Shown: positions 6,538 through 11,551 of the stretch, in pieces
Position numbering within the stretch: the stretch's first letter is position 1
How the letters are laid out: each line of letters begins with the position of its first letter
DNA from: Bacteriovoracaceae bacterium
Lineage (GTDB): Bacteria; Bdellovibrionota; UBA1018
Length of the DNA stretch: 11,551 bases
Direction: 5' to 3'
Assembly (NCBI GenBank): GCA_947500275.1
Contig: CANMSW010000044.1
Span: forward strand, 1 to 11,551
The notes under the pieces: model-generated
Told to the model about the DNA's origin: nothing
Databases searched by the model: none
What the model saw: only the letters and a program-made list of their open reading frames with translations
Program-made: the position numbers and the translations under genes

Positions 6538-7488
6538 ATGCGACACGCGAATGGCCAAGGCCCGGAGCGTCGGCTCCGATCCTCTCTGTTTTTAAGTCTT
6601 CCAATTCTAATCGGATGCCTCGCAGCCGGCTGTAATATGCCCCTCCCAGCCTGGGTTCCCGCGCCTTTAAGGGAGCCAGCCGTGAGATTTTTGGGTTTTG
6701 TGGACTCCGGTGCGCGAACGAAGAGCGTCAGTTCCGATGAAGTAGACGGAAAGCTTCCGCCAAACTCCGTCAGTGTGAATCAAGAGATTCTCAAAGAAAT
6801 GGTTCGAGCGGTTTTTCTTCGAGAGCCCGCTTCGGAGCAGGAGTTCTCGGGTTTGCTTGATGTTTTGAATCAGGGCGCATCTTTTGAAGGGGTCTATAAC
6901 GGCCTCGTTCACTCGACTGAGTATCGGCGCTTAGAGGACAACGCAAAACCTGTTCTTCCGGCGACGATTCAGAGATTCGCCGAGGAAATGGCGATTCTTG
7001 AGATGGAATTGCCTGTGGCCGATCGGGCTCTTTTGAATGATGCGCTCTCGAAGCCTTTGCCAAAAATTGTCGAGTTGGCTGAGGCCGATGGCTCGGACGC
7101 TGCGCAAGAAGTGACCGCGGCTCCGGTAGCGATGGCCTCTCCGACGCCGAGCTATACGAGTGTTGACCAAGAGCGCGCGGCGGTTCAGAAATCGATCGAG
7201 GAGACGTTTCTCCATGCGAATGTTTTCACGATGAAGCGTGTCATTGGGTCGGAGCTCTTCAAAGTAGTCGCTCAGAAGCGGGCCGATCGAAATCGACTCG
7301 CCGATTGGTACGCGCAATGGTGCGTTCGAGTAGCCAAGCTCGGCGTGGATTTCGGTTATGCCCAGCGCAGTTCCGAAGACCTCGCGTTTCACACTGAGTG
7401 GGCGTGGGGAGCTTCTACGGATCGCCTGCAGTGGGAAATGCTGCTGCGGATTCACCGACTTTTAAATGAAGCCGATGTTCGGCGTTAA
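6538..7488 (+). CDS. Uncharacterised lipoprotein with a DUF4214-like segment
   Basis: This is a 316-aa predicted lipoprotein. A basic N-region (residues 1-14) and a hydrophobic core lead to a clear lipobox, LAAGC, with Cys32 as the lipidation site. Asn follows the Cys rather than Asp, so outer-membrane sorting is plausible. Residues about 84-131 (EILKEMVRAVFLREPASE to HSTEYRRL) resemble the DUF4214 pattern of 'R..(F/Y)LREP....(F/L)...L..GAS...V...L..S.EYR'. The match is from memory and weak. Residues about 181-215 are a low-complexity Ala/Pro/Ser/Thr linker, followed by a Trp- and Arg-rich helical domain (about 220-316) I cannot name. GGGGAGGA lies just before ATG 6538, a strong ribosome binding site. 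It sits 41 nt after the barrel gene and 23 nt before the BKACE gene, probably in one transcription unit. Function unknown. Confidence 0.8.
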   Translation: MRHANGQGPERRLRSSLFLSLPILIGCLAAGCNMPLPAWVPAPLREPAVRFLGFVDSGARTKSVSSDEVDGKLPPNSVSVNQEILKEMVRAVFLREPASEQEFSGLLDVLNQGASFEGVYNGLVHSTEYRRLEDNAKPVLPATIQRFAEEMAILEMELPVADRALLNDALSKPLPKIVELAEADGSDAAQEVTAAPVAMASPTPSYTSVDQERAAVQKSIEETFLHANVFTMKRVIGSELFKVVAQKRADRNRLADWYAQWCVRVAKLGVDFGYAQRSSEDLAFHTEWAWGASTDRLQWEMLLRIHRLLNEADVRR

Positions 7489-7511
7489 AGAGTTATTGAA
7501 AGGTCACCCCC

Positions 7512-8333
7512 ATGAATGAGCCACTCATATTGACCTGTGCAATTACCGGCGCAGAAACGACGCGCGAAAGGCAACCAGCGCTTCCGATCACTCCTGTCGA
7601 ACAAGCGATAGCGGCGGAGGAAGCGGTCAGGGCCGGAGCGAGTGTAATCCACCTGCATGTCCGTGAAGACGACGGGCGCCCTTCTCAGCGTCTTGAACGG
7701 TTTGAGGAATCGATTCGGGCGATCAAGGCCCGCGTTCCAGACGTGATCATTCAGATTTCCACGGGAGGAGCAGTGGGTGAGCCGATTGAAAATCGCGCGC
7801 GCCCCCTTCAGTTAAAACCTGAGATGGCTTCCCTCAATGTGGGCACCATGAACTTTGGAGACGATGTTTTCTGGAACCATCCGAAAGAAGTTCGCGCTCT
7901 CGCAAAAAAAATGTCGGACGCCGGGGTGAAGCCTGAACTCGAAATCTACGAGGCGGGGATGCTGGAGCAGGTATTCCGGCTGAAAAAAGAAGGGGTCCTG
8001 GAGGATCCTTTGAATGTGCAATTTGTACTGGGTGTTCCTGGCGGCATGTCCGGAGATCTTAGGAATTTAATGCACCTGGTCTCGCTGTTGCCATCGGGAA
8101 TTCACTGGGGCGTCGCGGGAATTGGGAGATATCAGCTGCCCCTCGCCCTCCACGCGGTGATCCTCGGGGGGCATGTTCGCGTGGGCCTCGAAGACAATAT
8201 TTTCTACCACAAAGGGGTCTTGGCGAAGTCGAACGCGGAGCTCGTGGCGAGGGTCGCCCGAGTTGCGGGCGAAGTGGGGCGTCCTGTGGCTTCGTGTGCC
8301 GAAGCGAGAGCGATTTTAGGAATTCGAAACTAG
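7512..8333 (+). CDS. BKACE/DUF849 enzyme, 3-keto-5-aminohexanoate cleavage enzyme-like
   Basis: This is a 273-aa cytoplasmic enzyme of the beta-keto acid cleavage family (DUF849, COG3246). Members condense a beta-keto acid with acetyl-CoA to give acetoacetate and a new CoA ester. The founder, Kce, acts in lysine fermentation, but the family covers several substrates. Visible hallmarks are TCAITGAE (8-15), the metal-binding H-x-H (His47, His49) followed by VRED, ISTGG (82-86), NVGTMNFG (109-116), GVPGGM, and the C-terminal GGHVRVGLEDN with Arg223, Glu227 and Asp228. These include the residues expected for zinc and substrate binding, so an active enzyme is likely. Length is normal. GAAAGG lies about 8 nt before the ATG. 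No other lysine-fermentation gene (kamA, kdd, kal, CoA-transferase) is in view, so the substrate cannot be fixed. It converges on the cpaF-like gene with one base between the stops. Confidence 0.92.
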   Translation: MNEPLILTCAITGAETTRERQPALPITPVEQAIAAEEAVRAGASVIHLHVREDDGRPSQRLERFEESIRAIKARVPDVIIQISTGGAVGEPIENRARPLQLKPEMASLNVGTMNFGDDVFWNHPKEVRALAKKMSDAGVKPELEIYEAGMLEQVFRLKKEGVLEDPLNVQFVLGVPGGMSGDLRNLMHLVSLLPSGIHWGVAGIGRYQLPLALHAVILGGHVRVGLEDNIFYHKGVLAKSNAELVARVARVAGEVGRPVASCAEARAILGIRN

Positions 8334-8334
8334 G

Positions 8335-9678
8335 CTAAGCTGAGGGTGTCGGAGCAAAAAAGTTCGGCGGGAACGTGATCCCCTCGGACTTGAGTCGCTC
8401 GACCAGCCTCGGAACGAGTCCAGTGGCTAAATAGGAGCCAATCATCGAGCTTGAGACCGAGTTCTCGGTGTCAGTACGCGTCTGGAAAACAAAAATGTCT
8501 TGGGTTGTATAAGTTTCTCCCTCCATTCCGCTCACTTCGGTAATCGAGGTGACTCTGCGAGATCCGTCTCTGAATCTACGAATCTGAATGACGAGGTCGA
8601 CTGCACTTTCGATCTGCTTCCGAATTGCTGAAATGGGAAGATCGGATGCCGCGAGCATGCAGAGTGTTTCTAAGCGGGAAAGCGCATCACGTGGGTTATT
8701 TGCATGAATGGAGGTCATGGATCCTTCATGCCCAGTGTTCATCGCTTGCAGCATATCGAAAGCTTCGGCTGTTCGACATTCGCCGACGATGACTCGATCC
8801 GGCCGCATTCTGAGCGAGTTCGCGACGAGTTCGCGCGCCGTGATCGGCGGCGATCCGGGCATCTGCGGCTTCGTTTGGAGTCTGACACTGTTGGCGTGCG
8901 GAATCCGCAGTTCGGGTGTGTCTTCGATCACGACCAAACGCTCGGATGGGGGAATCCATTGGGCGAGAGCGCCCAGGAGAGTTGATTTTCCAGTCCCGGT
9001 TCCACCGCTAATCACCAGATTGAGGCGGCCGACTATGCAGGCTTGAAGGAAATGGGCCATTCGATTGTCCAGCGTCCCGAATCGCAAGAGGTCGGGAACG
9101 GTGAGTGACTTCACCGGAAAACGACGAATCGTGATGCTCGGGCCACCCAAAGTGATCGGGGGGGCCACAATATTAACCCGAGAGCCGTCGGGCAGCATGA
9201 CGTCGATGTAAGGCTGATCGACGCTGAGGATTCTGCCCGTGACTTCAACGATATTTCTGACGATTCGATTCAGCTCTTCGATGCTTTGGATCCGGAGCCC
9301 AGAATGGCTGATCTTGCCGTTCTTTTCGATCATGACATTGCGAAGGTCGTTCACTAAGATTTCCGTCACTTCAGGATCTTCCAAGAGGGAATCCAGAGCG
9401 CCTAGCGAAGGCATGCGAACACCGGGTAAAAATCGAGGAGCGTCCCCTGGGACAGGCGCGGGTTGGGGTTGGGCCGGATTGTTTTGGGCGGCATTGAGCT
9501 GAGCCGGTGAGATCGAGGAGGGAAGAACAACGGCGGGATCGGTTCTCTCGTCGGGAGTCTCGCCCACTTGGGGGCGCACCATCGAAGCGGTGTTTTCGAG
9601 GCGGGTACTCGGGGGTGGGAACCGTTTGGATTGGGAAGTCATCCTGATTAGGATAGCGAATCCGGCCATTCGATTCAT
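8335..9678 (-). CDS. cpaF: CpaF/TadA-family type II/IV secretion ATPase
   Basis: This is a hexameric secretion/pilus-assembly ATPase of the CpaF (TadA) family, 447 aa from the longest start. The conserved core begins near residue 90 with LGALDSLLEDPEVTEILVND and passes through MLPDGSRVNIVAPP. It then shows Walker A GGTGTGKS (225-232), the Asp box VVIEDTPEL (249-257), Walker B RVIVGE (295-300) with CRTAEAFDMLQAMNTG, and the His box GHEGSMTSIHAN (317-328). All catalytic elements are present. The first 90 residues are Pro/Gln/Asn-rich and probably disordered, in place of the longer helical N-terminal domain of typical CpaF. Starts at ATG 9678, 9669 and 9642 are all possible; none has a good ribosome binding site. 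No TadB/TadC, secretin or pilin gene is next to it, so its partners must lie elsewhere. Confidence 0.92.
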   Translation of the reverse strand: MNRMAGFAILIRMTSQSKRFPPPSTRLENTASMVRPQVGETPDERTDPAVVLPSSISPAQLNAAQNNPAQPQPAPVPGDAPRFLPGVRMPSLGALDSLLEDPEVTEILVNDLRNVMIEKNGKISHSGLRIQSIEELNRIVRNIVEVTGRILSVDQPYIDVMLPDGSRVNIVAPPITLGGPSITIRRFPVKSLTVPDLLRFGTLDNRMAHFLQACIVGRLNLVISGGTGTGKSTLLGALAQWIPPSERLVVIEDTPELRIPHANSVRLQTKPQMPGSPPITARELVANSLRMRPDRVIVGECRTAEAFDMLQAMNTGHEGSMTSIHANNPRDALSRLETLCMLAASDLPISAIRKQIESAVDLVIQIRRFRDGSRRVTSITEVSGMEGETYTTQDIFVFQTRTDTENSVSSSMIGSYLATGLVPRLVERLKSEGITFPPNFFAPTPSA

Positions 9679-9727
9679 TGGGAAGTTTATGCCGATCGCA
9701 AGCCTACTGGGATTCTTGGGTCGCCCC

Positions 9728-9736
9728 TGCTAGAGT
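9728..9736 (+). promoter_or_regulatory. Candidate extended -10 promoter for the pseudouridine synthase gene
   Basis: TGCTAGAGT fits an extended -10 element (TGn followed by a hexamer matching TATAAT at 4 of 6 positions). It lies in the 81-bp gap between the divergent cpaF-like and pseudouridine synthase genes. No convincing -35 box is present at 17 nt spacing. A start point near 9743 would leave a leader of about 17 nt. It is placed by sequence pattern only. Confidence 0.25.
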
Positions 9737-9759
9737 GGTGGCAGGTCGATTCCTTCATC

Positions 9760-10788
9760 ATGAAATCATCTCCAAAACCCCAAAATCGTAGTCGTCCCAC
9801 CAAGCTGAGTCGAATTATATCACGTGATCAATCGAATCTTCGGTTGGATGACTTCCTTGCAGTTTGGTTACCGGAGGCCCTGGGTTCCGCCGTTTCTCGA
9901 GCAACCGTGCGGAAGTTGATTGCGGGTGGAGCCGTCTACGTCTCGTCCCGGCGTATGACTCAGCCCGCCTATCTGGTTCGGGAAGGAAGTCGGGTCGAAG
10001 CCTTTGTCGATGTGGGGCGGTTAAAGCCCGATTCGGTTCAGAAGGATCGACCTTTCGCTTTTGCTGCGAGCCGGATTCTATTCGAAGATGAGGGGTTGAT
10101 CGCAGTCGATAAACCGCCAGGCTTGCCGACTCAACCGACCCTTGATCCCTTGCGGCCTCATCTTTTTGGATTGCTTCAGGAGTTCATGAGAAATCGTGAC
10201 GGAGCGCAAGCCTACGTGGGGCTTCATCACCGTCTTGACCGCGACACTTCGGGCGTCGTCCTCTTCACCAAGAGGACGGAAGCAAATGCGGGAGTCGCTA
10301 CTCTGTTTACTCAGCACTTGGCCCAAAAGACCTACTGGGCTTTAGCGCTCGTCGAGAAGGGCTCGCCCCTTCGCCAAAAAAAGGCTGGGGATGAGTGGGT
10401 GATCCAAAATCTTTTAGGCAAAGACCCACGCGTTTCCACTGGAAAAAAGTCCCGGTACGCCTCGGTCAAAACAGGCGGAGACTTCGCCCATACGGATTTC
10501 AAGATCCTCGAATGCTGGGGGGATCTGGCTCTCGTTGAGGCGCGCCCTAAGACCGGACGGACTCATCAAATCCGGGTTCATCTCTCGGAACAGGGGGCTC
10601 CGATTCTTGGAGATGATACCTACGGGGTCGATGCTCCAGCGCCGTCGTTCGAAGTTCCTCGGCTTTTACTTCACGCCGCTTGCTTGAAGTTTCCTCACCC
10701 TATTTCTAAAGTGGAGACTTCCATTTCAAGTCCGATTCCTGAGGATTTTCAAAAGTGCCTCAATCAGTTTCGAGTAAACCAGAAATGA
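9760..10788 (+). CDS. RluA/RluD-family RNA pseudouridine synthase
   Basis: This enzyme isomerises uridine to pseudouridine in rRNA or tRNA. The 342-aa protein begins with a basic tail (1-20), then an S4-like RNA-binding region (about 22-88, with LRLDDFLAVWLP and SRATVRKLIAGGAVYV). The catalytic domain follows, opening with VDKPPGLPTQP (116-126). The active-site motif HHRLDRDTSGVVLFTK is complete, with catalytic Asp160, and GRTHQIRVH (265-273) is intact. Which RNA position it modifies cannot be told: family members RluD, RluC and RluA share these motifs, although the S4-like domain argues for the RluC/RluD branch. There is no clear ribosome binding site before ATG 9760 and no better start nearby. 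The stop overlaps the start of the ABC exporter gene in ATGA. Confidence 0.93.
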   Translation: MKSSPKPQNRSRPTKLSRIISRDQSNLRLDDFLAVWLPEALGSAVSRATVRKLIAGGAVYVSSRRMTQPAYLVREGSRVEAFVDVGRLKPDSVQKDRPFAFAASRILFEDEGLIAVDKPPGLPTQPTLDPLRPHLFGLLQEFMRNRDGAQAYVGLHHRLDRDTSGVVLFTKRTEANAGVATLFTQHLAQKTYWALALVEKGSPLRQKKAGDEWVIQNLLGKDPRVSTGKKSRYASVKTGGDFAHTDFKILECWGDLALVEARPKTGRTHQIRVHLSEQGAPILGDDTYGVDAPAPSFEVPRLLLHAACLKFPHPISKVETSISSPIPEDFQKCLNQFRVNQK

Positions 10789-11551
10789 CCAAGGAACATC
10801 CCAGTCCCGCTGCAGCAAGCAGCTCGCGAACTCGACTCTTGCGTGAGTCCATCTCAACGTATCGGGGTCCGATTGCGCTCGGGCTTCTCACGCTTCTCTT
10901 GGTCGACTTCACGGAACTTCTGCCTCCCCTTCTTTTGAAGTCAGCGGTCGATGCAGTCGAGGGCGCGTCTGGCGGTAGTCTTTCGATGGAGAGTGCTCGG
11001 AGGAAGCTTCTCGAGCTGGCCGTGTTCTATTTCGGCCTGTCGATCGTGCAGGCGATCTGCCGTTATTTGTGGCGAGTGCTCTTGATTCACTCAAGCATGA
11101 ATGCCGCCCGGGATATCCGGAGGAAATTCGCAGGCCATCTCTTTTCTCTGTCCGCATCTTTTTTCGATAAGCGAAAAGTGGGCGATTTGATGTCGCTAGC
11201 GACCAGTGACGTTGAATCAGTTCGCATGGCGCTCGGGGCAGGTTTATTGACCTTGGCTGATGCGGTCTTCTACTTGGCGACGGTGCCCGCCGCTATGCTC
11301 TGGCTGTCTCCGAAGCTCGCAGTACTCGCCTTCATCGCGCTCCCTCTGATTCCTATTTTTGTCCTCTGGTCCGAGAAGCGAATTGATTCCCGATATAGTC
11401 GTGTTCAAGCGAACTTCAGTCGGCTTTCTGCAATCGTCCAAGAAGGCCTTGGGGGGGTGCGGGTCATCAAGGCCTTCGCACGCGAGGATGCGCAGCTGGG
11501 TCGGATTCGGGAAGCGGGACAAGTTCACTCACAAAGTGTGCTGGATTTAGC
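10785..11551 (+). CDS. ABC exporter, MdlA/MdlB-like, N-terminal transmembrane domain (partial)
   Basis: This open frame starts at ATG 10785, overlaps the upstream stop by 4 nt, and runs off the right edge without a stop, so only about 255 residues are seen. After a polar start it shows hydrophobic segments beginning near residues 29, 75, 153 and 180. The first is YRGPIALGLLTLLLVDFTEL. The stretch FFDKRKVGDLMSLATSDVESVRMALG and the later VQEGLGGVRVIKAFAREDAQ are typical of the ABC_membrane (type IV exporter) domain, near the MdlA/MdlB/YheI group, where GDLMSLATND is characteristic. The ATP-binding domain should follow outside the window. Such proteins work as homo- or heterodimers exporting lipids, peptides or drugs; the substrate is not predictable here. 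Coupling to the pseudouridine synthase is positional only. Confidence 0.9.
   Translation, partial: MTKEHPSPAAASSSRTRLLRESISTYRGPIALGLLTLLLVDFTELLPPLLLKSAVDAVEGASGGSLSMESARRKLLELAVFYFGLSIVQAICRYLWRVLLIHSSMNAARDIRRKFAGHLFSLSASFFDKRKVGDLMSLATSDVESVRMALGAGLLTLADAVFYLATVPAAMLWLSPKLAVLAFIALPLIPIFVLWSEKRIDSRYSRVQANFSRLSAIVQEGLGGVRVIKAFAREDAQLGRIREAGQVHSQSVLDL

Noticed and set aside
6931..7455. Long minus-strand open frame opposite the lipoprotein gene
   Set aside because: It is the mirror of a coding sequence whose plus frame has a lipobox and a strong ribosome binding site. The minus frame is Arg-rich with no recognisable domain.
9738..9756. Sigma-54 promoter (TGGC ... TTCC) before the pseudouridine synthase gene
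   Set aside because: The -12 element does not match TTGC and a housekeeping RNA-modification gene would not be expected to use it.

Overview
The window looks like bacterial chromosome from a diderm (Gram-negative) organism with mid-50s percent GC by eye. The evidence is a soluble periplasmic binding protein with a Sec signal, an apparent outer-membrane beta-barrel ending in Phe, and a lipobox lipoprotein. Genes are dense, with short gaps and ATGA overlaps. The gene mix (BMP-type nucleoside/simple-sugar ABC importer, solo CpaF ATPase, possible DUF4423/TIGR02147-like regulator) would suit a Bdellovibrionota/Oligoflexia-type lineage, but that placement is inference.

Region 1 (1-1004) is the odd part. 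Two 299-bp arms (1-299 and 706-1004) are inverted copies of each other around a 406-bp spacer. They align without gaps and differ at 13 sites, 12 of them at third codon positions. The spacer plus the right arm encode a 228-aa protein, and the left arm carries the same C-terminal coding sequence on the minus strand. Flipping the spacer would rebuild essentially the same ORF on the other strand. The structure could be a genuine inverted duplication, an invertible cassette, or a chimeric join of two strain alleles. The left arm reaches the window edge, so its full extent is unknown.

Region 2 (1028-5666) is a complete ABC importer operon of the BMP/PnrA type: periplasmic binding protein, double-domain ATPase and two permeases, all on the plus strand and tightly spaced. 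It most likely imports nucleosides or a related ribose-containing solute.

Region 3 (5717-8333) continues on the same strand with gaps of only 50, 41 and 23 nt. It encodes a predicted outer-membrane beta-barrel protein, a lipoprotein with a weak DUF4214-like segment, and a DUF849/BKACE (Kce-like) beta-keto acid cleavage enzyme. No clear terminator separates it from the importer, so all seven genes could be co-transcribed. The barrel could be the outer-membrane partner of the importer, but this is inference.

Region 4 (8335-11551): a CpaF-family secretion ATPase lies on the minus strand, convergent with the BKACE gene and only 1 nt from it, with no other Tad/pilus genes in view. Divergent from it are an RluA-family pseudouridine synthase and, overlapping it by 4 nt, the start of an ABC exporter that runs off the right edge.

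No tRNA, rRNA, CRISPR array, insertion sequence or phage gene was seen. The only gene-poor stretch approaching 300 bases is the left repeat arm.
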